64,000 nucleotides of DNA from Ferruginibacter sp. (lineage in GTDB: Bacteria > Bacteroidota > Bacteroidia > Chitinophagales > Chitinophagaceae): positions 17,045-81,044 of the forward strand of contig JAOQAK010000079.1 of assembly GCA_025963635.1 (NCBI GenBank), written 5' to 3'. Below the pieces are notes generated by a model. That model had not been told where the DNA came from and did no database searches. It saw only the letters and a program-made list of their open reading frames with translations. Position 1 is the first letter of the stretch; each line of letters opens with the position of its first letter. Shown piece by piece: positions 43,096 to 52,454 of this stretch. Position numbers and translations under genes: made by a program.

Positions 43096-43920
43096 ATGAA
43101 AATCATCATCGTTCCGGTAGATTTCTCCACAACATCAGCCAATGCAGCTGAATTCGCAGGCAACCTGGCTGCTTTTTACGGTGCATCGATCTGGCTGTAT
43201 CATGCCTATGAAATCCCGATAGCTTTAAGCGAGTTTGCCTACCCGGTGGTGGACATTGCTGAGATGCAAAAAGCGGCAGAGCATGAATTGGAACTGGTGA
43301 AACAAAATACGATTGGTAAATTGGAGCGGCCCATTACCATCAACACCAAAGCGGAGATGAATGTATTTCAATTGGGATTAAATAATTTTTGCGACCTGAT
43401 GAAACCCGATATAGTGGTAATGGGCCTTTCCGGCAAAAAGAATCTTGCCCGTTTGATAGTTGGAAGCAATACCATTAAAACAGTTTATAGCCTCGTTTAT
43501 CCATTATTGATAGTACCACCGGAGGCCGAATTTATACCGGTTAGAAAAATTGGTTTTGCCTGCGATTACCGGCAGGTAGGAAAGAGTACGCCGGTAGCAT
43601 TTCTTAAAAGGATTGTCAATGATTTTCACGCAGAATTACATGTATTGAATGTGGATCATAATAATAAAAATCCTGATCCGGTAGACATACCCGAAGGCTA
43701 TTTAATACACGACCTGTTGCGGGATGCCAAGGCGGAGTTTCATTCCATTGAAGCTGGTGAGATAACTGAAGGCATCAACTGGTTTATCGACCGCTCAAAG
43801 CTCGATTGGCTGGTGATCATTCCGAAGAAGCACAAACTGTTGGAAAAAATATTTAAGCGCAGCCATACCATGAAGCTGGTGTTTCACACCCATATTCCCC
43901 TTTTATGCATTCATGAGTAG
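43096..43920 (+). CDS. Universal stress protein, tandem UspA type (274 aa)
   Basis: The start MKIIIVPVDFSTTSANAAEFAGNLA (43096) opens a UspA domain; ATP-binding-like residues lie in VVMGLSGKKNLARLIVGSNTIKTV. The second half (about 155-274, IGFACDYRQVGK .. LLEKIFKRSHTMKLVFHTHIPLLCIHE) is a degenerate second UspA domain. An in-frame start six codons earlier is possible. Role: stress response, molecular details unknown. Confidence 0.9.
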   Translation: MKIIIVPVDFSTTSANAAEFAGNLAAFYGASIWLYHAYEIPIALSEFAYPVVDIAEMQKAAEHELELVKQNTIGKLERPITINTKAEMNVFQLGLNNFCDLMKPDIVVMGLSGKKNLARLIVGSNTIKTVYSLVYPLLIVPPEAEFIPVRKIGFACDYRQVGKSTPVAFLKRIVNDFHAELHVLNVDHNNKNPDPVDIPEGYLIHDLLRDAKAEFHSIEAGEITEGINWFIDRSKLDWLVIIPKKHKLLEKIFKRSHTMKLVFHTHIPLLCIHE

Positions 43921-43926
43921 TGCGCA

Positions 43927-44374
43927 TCAAACGCCAAATTGCTGCAGGTGAAGATCTAAGTGTTTGTACATGCTTTGCCCCCATTGTTCAGGAGTGAACT
44001 TCAAAAAACGGATGTGGATATTTGCTGATTCCCTCCGGGCCAGCGTTGTGAAAAGCATCAACCAGTTCCACCAGTTTCTTTTTCTCTGCTTCAAATTCAC
44101 GCAGGTCGGTTATCTTGAAATCAGGAGCGGTAGGTAGGTTTTGTTTCCATGGTGAGTCATTGTACAATTTTGATCTGATCATCCATCCCAATAGCCGGCC
44201 GAGAAATGTACGTGGAAGTTTCTTTTTACTCAAGGGTACTTTAAATGCCTGCGCAACATGTGCCAGCATTTGAGCCACCTGCATTTTGCCCCATTTTCTT
44301 TGCGATGCAGGCGTAAGCATATCCAGGCGTACCCTTATTTCATCATAGCTGTTTTTGTCAAACAAGTTATTCAT
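43927..44374 (-). pseudogene. DUF1569 protein split by a frameshift
   Basis: The first frame from 44374 encodes a DinB/DUF1569-type protein (RLDMLTPASQRKWGKMQVAQMLAHVAQAFKVPLS) up to YPHPFF near 44000. It then ends early (EVHS, stop at 43988). In another frame the expected tail continues as KFTPEQWGQSMYKHLDLHL followed by QQFGV and a stop at 43927-43929. The change sits at a run of six Ts on the minus strand, just where a glycine codon is expected (HPFFGKFT), so an indel is likely. It may be a natural frameshift or a homopolymer error. Confidence 0.75.
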
Positions 44375-44478
44375 CGTTTTAATTTATTGGAGGAAATTTT
44401 TTAGTAAGTTAATTTAAAATGTAATGTTGATAAGGTTATCATTGGAAGAACTTTTGGCTTCAATTCCCGTCAATAGAA

Positions 44479-44503
44479 GACCGGCATAATTAATATGCCG
44501 GTC
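44479..44503. terminator. Palindrome downstream of asnS
   Basis: GACCGGCATA and TATGCCGGTC form a perfect 10-bp stem with an ATTAA loop, 25 bases beyond the asnS stop. There is no T-run on either side. Confidence 0.5.
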
Positions 44504-44527
44504 CGAAGTAAAATTATTTAGAATGTA

Positions 44528-45970
44528 CTAAAATTCAGCGCTTTTCGGATATCTTGGAAAAGGTATTACATCCCTGATATTTCCCATGCCGGTAACAAAC
44601 TGTACCAATCTTTCAAAACCAAGACCAAAGCCTGCATGCGGACAGCTTCCAAACCTTCTTGTATCAAGATACCAGCCCAGTTCTTCCTGCGGTATTTTCA
44701 TTTCGGCCATTCGTTCTGTTAATTTATCCATTCGCTCTTCTCTTTGCGACCCGCCAACAATTTCACCAATGCCGGGCGCCAGGATATCCATGGCAGCCAC
44801 TGTTTTTCCATCGTCATTCATACGCATATAAAACGACTTAATGTCTTTAGGATAATTGGTTAAGATCACCGGCTTTTTAAAATGCTTTTCCACCAGGTAG
44901 CGTTCGTGCTCACTATGCAGATCGGTGCCCCAGCCATCAATTAAATATTGAAATTTCTTTTTCTTATTGTGATTGCTTTCCTTCAAAATTTCTATCGCTT
45001 CGGTATAGGTTAAACGCTCAAAATCATTGTTCACCACAAACTCCAGTTTTTCCAGCAAGCGCATTTCGCTTCTGTCATTTTGAGGCTTCTGCTTTTCTTC
45101 TTCATCCAGCCGCTGTGCTAAAAATTCAATGTCTTCCGGGTTGTTATCAATGGCGTATTGAATTACATATTTAATGAATTCTTCTGCAAGGTTCATATTG
45201 TCTTCCAAATCGTTAAAAGCAACTTCCGGTTCAATCATCCAAAACTCTGCGAGATGCCTCGTAGTATTGCTGTTTTCGGCGCGAAAGGTTGGCCCGAAAG
45301 TATAAATATCACTAAACGCCATAGCAGCCAGTTCGCCTTCCAACTGTCCGCTTACGGTTAAATTAGTGCTGCGTCCAAAGAAGTCTTCTTTATAATTGAT
45401 CGACCCATCTTCATTTTTAGCCGCAGTGCCATCCAGCGGCAATGCAGTTACCTTAAACATTTCACCGGCGCCTTCTGCATCACTGGCAGTAATGATGGGT
45501 GTATGGAGGTAAATAAATCCCTTGTCATTAAAAAATTTATGAATAGCAAAAGCAAGCGAATGCCGCACGCGGAAAACAGCGCCAAAAGTATTCGTTCTGA
45601 AACGCAGGTGAGCGATTTCCCTTAGAAACTCGAGGCTGTGCCGCTTCGGTTGCAAAGGGAATTTTTCTGCATCGCTGTCGCCCAGTATTTCAATCGAAAC
45701 CGCTTTCAATTCTACTTTTTGGCCCTTTCCTAAAGATGGGATTACTTCACCCGTTACTTTTATACAAGCGCCTGTGGTGATGCGTTTCAAAGTTTTTTCG
45801 TCAAAGTTGCCCAGGGTGGCTACTACCTGTAAATTGTTGTTGGTGCTGCCATCGTTCAATGCTATAAACTGGTTGTTGCGGAAGGTGCGTACCCAGCCCA
45901 TTACCGTTGCATCATAATTGGATGCCTCATTGGAAAGCAATTCTTTGATCCTCACTCTTTTGTTAAACAT
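44528..45970 (-). CDS. asnS: Asparaginyl-tRNA synthetase (480 aa)
   Basis: Class IIb synthetase: an N-terminal OB fold (ATVMGWVRTFRNNQFIALNDGSTNNNLQVV), motif 2 TFRAENSNTTRHLAEFWMIEPE and motif 3 GFGLGFERLVQF. The AsnRS-type insertion and NTTRHL sequence separate it from AspRS. It charges tRNA-Asn with asparagine. Confidence 0.96.
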   Translation of the reverse strand: MFNKRVRIKELLSNEASNYDATVMGWVRTFRNNQFIALNDGSTNNNLQVVATLGNFDEKTLKRITTGACIKVTGEVIPSLGKGQKVELKAVSIEILGDSDAEKFPLQPKRHSLEFLREIAHLRFRTNTFGAVFRVRHSLAFAIHKFFNDKGFIYLHTPIITASDAEGAGEMFKVTALPLDGTAAKNEDGSINYKEDFFGRSTNLTVSGQLEGELAAMAFSDIYTFGPTFRAENSNTTRHLAEFWMIEPEVAFNDLEDNMNLAEEFIKYVIQYAIDNNPEDIEFLAQRLDEEEKQKPQNDRSEMRLLEKLEFVVNNDFERLTYTEAIEILKESNHNKKKKFQYLIDGWGTDLHSEHERYLVEKHFKKPVILTNYPKDIKSFYMRMNDDGKTVAAMDILAPGIGEIVGGSQREERMDKLTERMAEMKIPQEELGWYLDTRRFGSCPHAGFGLGFERLVQFVTGMGNIRDVIPFPRYPKSAEF

Positions 45971-46192
45971 ACTCCTTATTTTAAGGGTGCAAAGATAACC
46001 AGCAAATGAACTGATACCTGATTTTTTGATGTTTCAAATTTTCACAACTGTTTTTCACGCCGGTGGCAGTCAATCATAATTGAATATTTAGCCATGCCAA
46101 ATTGGTGCGTAGGTCGAAACCTTTTGTACACCACCCATCATTCACCATGCATCGAAAATTTTTCTCCACGCCCAAACGGTTATCTTAGCAAA

Positions 46193-47176
46193 ATGAAAAT
46201 AGCTTTCTTTTCTACCAAGTCATACGACCGACAATTTTTTGACCTATATGCCGCAACTCATGAAATCATTTATTTTGAAGCCAGGCTAACGCACCAAACG
46301 GTTAACCTTGCCAGTGGATGTAATGCGGTTTGTGTTTTTGTAAATGATAAACTGAGTGCGAATGTTATAGGGGAGTTAAAAAAAATGAATGTGCAATTGA
46401 TCGCTTTACGTAGCGCCGGATTTAATAATGTGGATCTTGCTGCCGCAAAAGAAAATGCTATACCGGTAGTAAGGGTTCCTGACTATTCGCCTTATGCCGT
46501 TGCAGAGCATGCCGTTGCACTCATCTTAACGCTAAACCGCAAAACACATAAAGCTTATAACCGCGTAAGGGAAGGCAACTTTTCTTTAGAAAGATTGACC
46601 GGGTTCGATCTGCATGGCAAAACAGTGGGTGTAATCGGTACCGGAAAGATCGGCCAGGTATTTTGCGACATCATGCTTGGCTTTGGTTGCAAAGTACTTG
46701 CTTTTGATTTGATTGCTCATCAGCCAACCGTTGCAAAGGGAGTGGAATATTTACCGTTGACAGATATACTGCAGCAGGCCGACATCATTTCACTGCATTG
46801 CCCGTTGAATGAACAAACCAAACACATCATCAATGACCAAACCATTGCAATAATGAAAAAGGGTGTAATGCTTATCAATACCAGTCGTGGTGCACTGATT
46901 AATACCATTGCGGCCATCAATGGATTAAAAACAGGAAGCATAGGCTATTTGGGATTGGATGTATATGAACAGGAATCCAAATTGTTTTTTAATGATCTGT
47001 CTGAGAATATCATCCAGGACGATGATATCCTGCGGCTGATCAGCTTTCCCAATGTACTGATCACTGCCCACCAGGGCTTTTTTACTGAAGAGGCATTAAC
47101 CCAAATCGCCGCGATCACTATGCAAAACATAGCGGATTTTGAAGCAGGGATACTGCTGAAAAATCGTGTTGTATAA
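46193..47176 (+). CDS. D-lactate dehydrogenase-like 2-hydroxyacid dehydrogenase (327 aa)
   Basis: The start MKIAFFSTKSYDRQFFDLY (46193) matches the family; the upstream in-frame 33 residues look non-coding. The NAD-binding region has GKTVGVIGTGKIGQVFCDIML, the active-site Arg lies in ALRSAGFNNVDL, and the Glu/His pair in LDVYEQESKLFFND and TAHQGFFTEEAL. This resembles E. coli LdhA. It reduces pyruvate to D-lactate or a related 2-oxo acid. Confidence 0.92.
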   Translation: MKIAFFSTKSYDRQFFDLYAATHEIIYFEARLTHQTVNLASGCNAVCVFVNDKLSANVIGELKKMNVQLIALRSAGFNNVDLAAAKENAIPVVRVPDYSPYAVAEHAVALILTLNRKTHKAYNRVREGNFSLERLTGFDLHGKTVGVIGTGKIGQVFCDIMLGFGCKVLAFDLIAHQPTVAKGVEYLPLTDILQQADIISLHCPLNEQTKHIINDQTIAIMKKGVMLINTSRGALINTIAAINGLKTGSIGYLGLDVYEQESKLFFNDLSENIIQDDDILRLISFPNVLITAHQGFFTEEALTQIAAITMQNIADFEAGILLKNRVV

Positions 47177-47602
47177 GCATTAGTTTAAATGTTCCTTGAC
47201 AGCGATGAATGTGTGCATGTCCAATGGTTGGGAACACCTTAACATACAAAACAAAATACATGTGTAGAGCTCTCTGCCAGTTGAAAAAGTCCCATTTGCT
47301 CTACAAATTTTCAGTAACGAAGAAGCATTTAATAGTTTGAAACCGGCCTTGAACAAGCACGCTGAATGTCGTTAATTTTTACTTAAAAACCACTGTTTTT
47401 GGTACCGCAGAGAGCCCCTCGAAAAACAAAAAAATTATATTTTTTAATTAAAACAGCGTAATATTGCAGTGGAATATTGCTGATAAGGTCTTTCCAATCA
47501 TTCACTGCATCAGACAGTCCCATTCCATTTTACTTTAATTCTCATTTACATTTTCAGATTTTTAAGACTAGATTTTTTGAAAAAAATCACTTTCACTTCC
47601 TT
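47177..47602. other. Upstream region of rho
   Basis: This 426-base region has no gene. A TAATATTG at about 47459-47466 is a one-mismatch match to TAnnTTTG and could be the rho promoter, giving a leader of about 130 bases. Rho genes are often autoregulated in long leaders, but I see no defined structure. Confidence 0.35.
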
Positions 47603-49267
47603 ATGTATGACATTTTACAACTGAACGATATGCTCGTTCCTGAGTTGCAGGATATTGCAGAGCAACTTGCTATTCCCAATTTTAAAAAAATCGATAAACA
47701 GGACCTTATTTACAAAATCCTGGATAACCAATCCATTATGAATTCAGAACCCAAAACAGGAGAAGAACACAAACCGAAACGCAGACGCACTCTTAAAGTT
47801 GCTGCTCCTGTTGACACCACTACTATCACCACAGAACAGGCACCCCCACCGGTAGAAAAGCCAAAAAACGAAATAAAGCCCGATAATAAGCCTGTTAAAA
47901 GAAACGATCAGCAAATCGATAAGAAGAAACACGTTAAAAAGGTAGAACCCGAAGATGACGAGGATGACGAAGATTTGCAGCCTATCACCAGTGAGCAAAG
48001 TACTATTCCTGCTGCAATTGCATCTTTATTACAGGAAGAAGATATCCAGCAGCAGCAACCGGAATTGATGCAGAATGATAACAATCAGCAAAATCAATAC
48101 GCCGGCAAACAGTATTTACAAAGAAGAGATAACCAGGTTTTCAATATCGAATTTGATGGTATTATCCTTGGCGAAGGCGTGCTGGAAATGATGCCTGATG
48201 GATATGGGTTTTTAAGAAGCAGCGACTACAATTATTTGTCCTCTCCCGATGATATTTACGTTTCTCCTTCCCAGATAAAACTATTCGGATTAAAGACCGG
48301 TGATACTGTATACGGTTCCGTTCGTCCTCCCAAAGAAGGTGAAAAATATTTTGCTTTGTTGAAAGTGGAAACCATCAATGGTAAAAGTCCGGATGAAGTA
48401 AGAGACAGGGTTCCTTTTGATTACCTGACCCCATTATTTCCTTTTGAGAAATTGAATTTGACTACCCAGTCAAATAACTATAGCACCAGGATCATGGACC
48501 TGTTTACGCCGATTGGTAAAGGTCAGCGTGGATTGATCGTTGCCCAGCCAAAGACCGGTAAAACCATGTTGCTGAAAGAACTGGCAAATGCAATTGCTGA
48601 AAATCATCCGGAATGTTACCTGATGATCGTTTTGGTGGATGAGCGGCCGGAAGAAGTTACCGATATGGAGCGTAGTGTGAAAGCAGAAGTAATCGCCTCT
48701 ACCTTTGACGAGCCTGCAGAAAAGCACGTAAAAGTTTCTACGATTGCGTTGCAAAAAGCAAAACGTTTGGTAGAATGTGGCCACGATGTGGTGATCTTAT
48801 TAGATAGCATCACTCGTTTGGCAAGAGCACATAATACGGTGGCTCCTTCAAGCGGTAAAGTGTTGAGTGGTGGTGTGGAAGCAAATGCAATGCAGAAACC
48901 AAAGCAATTTTTTGGTGCAGCCCGCAAAATAGAATTTGGCGGATCATTGACCATCATTGCAACAGCCCTGGTAGATACCGGAAGTAAAATGGATGAAGTA
49001 ATCTTTGAAGAATTTAAAGGTACCGGTAATATGGAACTACAGTTGGATAGAAGATTATCTAACCGCCGTATTTATCCTGCTATTGATATTGTGGCTTCTT
49101 CTACAAGAAGGGATGATCTGTTGCTGGATAAAGAAACCTTCCAGCGTATGTGGGTGTTGCGCAAGCATATGGCCGACATGAACCCTGAAGAAGCATTGAA
49201 TACCTTGTTGAAAAACATGAAGGGTACAAAAGATAATGCAGAGTTCCTTACTTCAATGAACGGATAA
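47603..49267 (+). CDS. rho: Transcription termination factor Rho (554 aa)
   Basis: The start MYDILQLNDMLVPELQDIAEQLAIP (47603) gives a normal Rho N-terminal domain; an upstream in-frame stretch of 42 residues looks non-coding. A long charged insertion (about 50-180: KPKRRRTLK, DEDDEDLQ, Q-rich) precedes the RNA-binding domain (GILEMMPDGYGFLRSSDYNY type, VSPSQIKLFGLKTGD). The ATPase has Walker A AQPKTGKTMLLKEL, Walker B VVILLDSITRLARAHN and the Q/R loops (KPKQFFGAARKIE). The insertion is typical of Bacteroidota. Confidence 0.96.
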   Translation: MYDILQLNDMLVPELQDIAEQLAIPNFKKIDKQDLIYKILDNQSIMNSEPKTGEEHKPKRRRTLKVAAPVDTTTITTEQAPPPVEKPKNEIKPDNKPVKRNDQQIDKKKHVKKVEPEDDEDDEDLQPITSEQSTIPAAIASLLQEEDIQQQQPELMQNDNNQQNQYAGKQYLQRRDNQVFNIEFDGIILGEGVLEMMPDGYGFLRSSDYNYLSSPDDIYVSPSQIKLFGLKTGDTVYGSVRPPKEGEKYFALLKVETINGKSPDEVRDRVPFDYLTPLFPFEKLNLTTQSNNYSTRIMDLFTPIGKGQRGLIVAQPKTGKTMLLKELANAIAENHPECYLMIVLVDERPEEVTDMERSVKAEVIASTFDEPAEKHVKVSTIALQKAKRLVECGHDVVILLDSITRLARAHNTVAPSSGKVLSGGVEANAMQKPKQFFGAARKIEFGGSLTIIATALVDTGSKMDEVIFEEFKGTGNMELQLDRRLSNRRIYPAIDIVASSTRRDDLLLDKETFQRMWVLRKHMADMNPEEALNTLLKNMKGTKDNAEFLTSMNG

Positions 49268-49304
49268 ACTTTCCGGCAAAACTGGAACCCATATATAATT
49301 ATAG

Positions 49305-49339
49305 AAGCTGCTGAATTTTTCGGCAGCTTTTTCTTTTTT
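49305..49339 (+). terminator. Intrinsic terminator of rho
   Basis: AAGCTGC pairs with GCAGCTT around an 11-base loop, followed by a T-rich tract. It lies 38 bases after the rho stop codon. Confidence 0.85.
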
Positions 49340-49538
49340 GTATCTTAGTAAATCATGTTGGCATAAGTATGGCAGTTGTGGTTTTCGTAGCATAAACCGG
49401 GGTAAATAGCTGTATGGGTATGTGAATCAATACAGTTAATTAAAAGGGTCGACAATGGATGTTCAATAAAACATCTTGCTATTGGGGCACCTTAAACGAT
49501 CAAATTTTTAGTAAAAACAGGAACAGCGAATGTATTAG

Positions 49539-52358
49539 GTGGTGCAAAAAATTAACATAGAAAAATTCATTGAACTGGCGCAGCAGTACCCGGTATTGGA
49601 TGTGCGTAGCCCGGGAGAATACACGCATGCACATCTTCCCGGCGCCTACAATTTGCCCCTGTTTACGGATGAGGAGAGAAAAGTAGTGGGCACTGCTTAC
49701 AAGCAACAATCGCGGGAAGTGGCAATTAAGATTGGGCTGGATTATTTTGGAGTGAAAATGAGGGGAATGGTGGAGGAGGTGGAAAAGATAATTGCGAATT
49801 GGCAACCCGCAACCCGCAATCAGCCAGAAACGATTACTGATCAGGCAGCCCCCATGCCCCTGACCCGTTGCATACTGGTATATTGCTGGCGGGGCGGTAT
49901 GCGTAGCGCGGGTGTGGCATGGCTGCTCGATCTGTATGGATTTAAAGTGTATTCATTGGCAGGAGGCTACAAAATGTACAGGCATTGGGCGAGGGCCCAA
50001 TTTGACAAGGAATACAACTTTACCATTGTGGGCGGTTATACGGGTTCGGGAAAAACATTGGTGCTGCATGAATTAAAAAAGCTCGGAAAATGGGTGATTG
50101 ATTTGGAAGGATTGGCCAATCATAAAGGCTCTGCCTTCGGTGCACTGGGTGAAGATCCTCAACCATCCCAGGAGATGTTTGAGAATTTACTCGCTATGGA
50201 ACTGGTTGCAGTAAGCAAGCCCTCCTCTTCAGAAAACAGTGTTTCAACGGGCAGTACAATTTATATTGAGGATGAAAGCCAGCGCATCGGGCTAATCAAT
50301 ATTCCAAACGCCTTTTGGACTGCTATGCGAAAAAGTTATACCGTTTTTCTTGATATACGTTTTGAAGATCGCCTTCATTATCTCACCAGTGAATATGGCA
50401 AATTTGACAGGCAACTTATTGAGGACGCGATCGGCAGAATTCAAAAAAGATTAGGCGGCCTGGAAACAAAAACAGCGATCAATCATTTGCTGGAAAACAA
50501 TCTTAAAGAGTGTTTCCGGATCTTGTTAAAGTATTACGATAAGTGTTATTCAGCAGCGCTGGTCAACAGGCAACACGATGCGGCTTTGCTAAATAAAATG
50601 CCCTGCACCGATGTTGATGTAGTCGATATTTCTAAGGCGCTCATCAATAAACGACACCTCTTTAACATCATACTATACTTCCTGTTTTTTTTCCCGGTTT
50701 ATTTATTTGGTCAGTCTGCGCACATTGTACAACATGAAATCACCGGGCTATGGAAAGGCAGTTTATACAACGATACCACTAAAACATATCTGCCTTACCA
50801 GGTTGCGATCAGCGAAGAGGACGGGAAGATGAGTGGATATTCGTACACCTTATTTGATATTGATGGCAAAAAAGAATGGGGTGTAAAAAAGATTAAAATC
50901 AAACGGGAAGATGACCGGCTGATACTTGAAGATGTGGCACTCATCGCAAATGATTACAGCGAACCTCCACCTAAAAAAGTGAGGGTATTAAGCATTGTAC
51001 ATCTTACAGCGAAGGATAGCCTGTTGCAATTAACAGGAACATGGAGCACCAACCAAACAAGAGAATACAGGCCGCTTACGGGTACCCTGCAGGTGGAGCG
51101 GATAGAACAATACCGCCAATTGGTTTTATATGAAAAGCTGGTAGCATTGAAGCTGGCAGCAGACCTTTCATTCGTGAAAGCGGAAAACAAACGCAATGAG
51201 GATATTGCAAAGGCTAAAGCAGATAGTGAAATCGACGCAGCCGGGCCGGCGTCATTACAGCTGATTATTGCTTATCAGCCTTCGGCAATGGCTATAACTG
51301 CACCGCCTGTAAAAAAAACTCCTTTTGTAGCATTTAAGCCTGATGCTGCTGTTATAAATGCTTCCCGTATGCCGGTGCAAAAGGTTCGGTTGGATGAACC
51401 ATCCGATTCCACGACAGTGATACCACTTGCAAAAAGCAACTCCAATCCACCCAAACCGGACCTGAACAAAGACTCTTTGAGGCTATCAGTTTCCATAGCA
51501 AAAGCCACGATTCCGGTACAAGCTAAAAATATTATTATCCCTGATAAAAAACCGGTGATGATCGCCGCAAAAGATACAGTTAAGCCTAAAGATCCGTTAC
51601 CGGCCGACCTTGCTAAAAAAGCTGCTGATAAACCTAAAACCATTCCTGCGCCGGGTATTACTGAAGGAAATAAACGAATTGTAGTTGCTTCCAATGAAAG
51701 CAAAATTAAACCTGCTGCTAAGCTTGTTGAAAAGCCGCAGTCAATTGCTGCTTCAACGATCAAACAGCCAACTGCAAATGACAGAACAGTACCCGACAAG
51801 GGCAAAAACCAGCCACAAACTTCTGTTGCCACTACCGTTAAAAAAGATAACAGCGCTCCGGTTGCGAATAAGACTCCTCCATTAGCGGTATCTGTTAACC
51901 CAGCCAACATTAAAATCAATAATCCCGCGGTTACACCTGCATCGGCTGAACAAAAAAAGGAAGTTGCTGTAGCAATGGCAACCGCGGCCAGTGATGTATC
52001 TGAAAGAAAGACCAAAGAGGCGCAGCCGGTATTTTTTGAATCCGATAGCCTTGTTCTCACGCTATATGATAACGGGGAAGTAGATGGGGATACAGTAAGT
52101 GTATTGATGAATGGCCAGGTCATTTTTGCGAGGCAGGGCTTGTCCACCGTGGCCAATAGTAAAACGATTTATTTTGATAAAGGAATGCCGGATTCCGTAT
52201 CGATGATCATGTATGCTGAAAACCTGGGCAGCATTCCGCCAAATACCGGTTTACTGATTATCATGGATGGAGAGAAAAGATATGAAGTAAGATTTAGTGC
52301 GGATCTGACTACCAATGCATCCATTATGTTCCGGCGCAAACCCAAAATAAAACCCTAA
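49539..52358 (+). CDS. mnmH: MnmH-like tRNA 2-selenouridine synthase fused to a secreted-type domain (939 aa)
   Basis: Residues 1-365 are a full MnmH (SelU): rhodanese with Cys116 in LVYCWRGGMRS and P-loop GGYTGSGKT (165-173); it replaces 2-thiouridine sulfur of tRNA wobble bases with selenium via geranylated intermediates. From residue 371 the same frame continues with KRHLFNIILYFLFFFPVYLF, which looks exactly like the signal peptide of a separate protein, then a lipocalin-like/beta domain (ITGLWKGSLYND, about 395-530), a long Pro/Lys/Ala-rich linker (590-840) and a C-terminal beta domain. No ATG occurs near the junction in any frame. Start is GTG 49539. Either a true fusion or a lost stop/start. 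Confidence 0.75.
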   Translation: MVQKINIEKFIELAQQYPVLDVRSPGEYTHAHLPGAYNLPLFTDEERKVVGTAYKQQSREVAIKIGLDYFGVKMRGMVEEVEKIIANWQPATRNQPETITDQAAPMPLTRCILVYCWRGGMRSAGVAWLLDLYGFKVYSLAGGYKMYRHWARAQFDKEYNFTIVGGYTGSGKTLVLHELKKLGKWVIDLEGLANHKGSAFGALGEDPQPSQEMFENLLAMELVAVSKPSSSENSVSTGSTIYIEDESQRIGLINIPNAFWTAMRKSYTVFLDIRFEDRLHYLTSEYGKFDRQLIEDAIGRIQKRLGGLETKTAINHLLENNLKECFRILLKYYDKCYSAALVNRQHDAALLNKMPCTDVDVVDISKALINKRHLFNIILYFLFFFPVYLFGQSAHIVQHEITGLWKGSLYNDTTKTYLPYQVAISEEDGKMSGYSYTLFDIDGKKEWGVKKIKIKREDDRLILEDVALIANDYSEPPPKKVRVLSIVHLTAKDSLLQLTGTWSTNQTREYRPLTGTLQVERIEQYRQLVLYEKLVALKLAADLSFVKAENKRNEDIAKAKADSEIDAAGPASLQLIIAYQPSAMAITAPPVKKTPFVAFKPDAAVINASRMPVQKVRLDEPSDSTTVIPLAKSNSNPPKPDLNKDSLRLSVSIAKATIPVQAKNIIIPDKKPVMIAAKDTVKPKDPLPADLAKKAADKPKTIPAPGITEGNKRIVVASNESKIKPAAKLVEKPQSIAASTIKQPTANDRTVPDKGKNQPQTSVATTVKKDNSAPVANKTPPLAVSVNPANIKINNPAVTPASAEQKKEVAVAMATAASDVSERKTKEAQPVFFESDSLVLTLYDNGEVDGDTVSVLMNGQVIFARQGLSTVANSKTIYFDKGMPDSVSMIMYAENLGSIPPNTGLLIIMDGEKRYEVRFSADLTTNASIMFRRKPKIKP

Positions 52359-52454
52359 GTTTAAATTTTTGGCATCTTTTACTGCTCTCTTTAAAACAGG
52401 AAAAGGCAACAACAATACTTCTAACCGCCCATTCATTTAATCGAAAATCATCTT

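Noticed and set aside
51275..52156. 293-codon open frame on the minus strand inside the MnmH fusion gene
   Set aside because: It is the reverse shadow of the Pro/Lys/Ala-rich linker, whose base composition suppresses stops.
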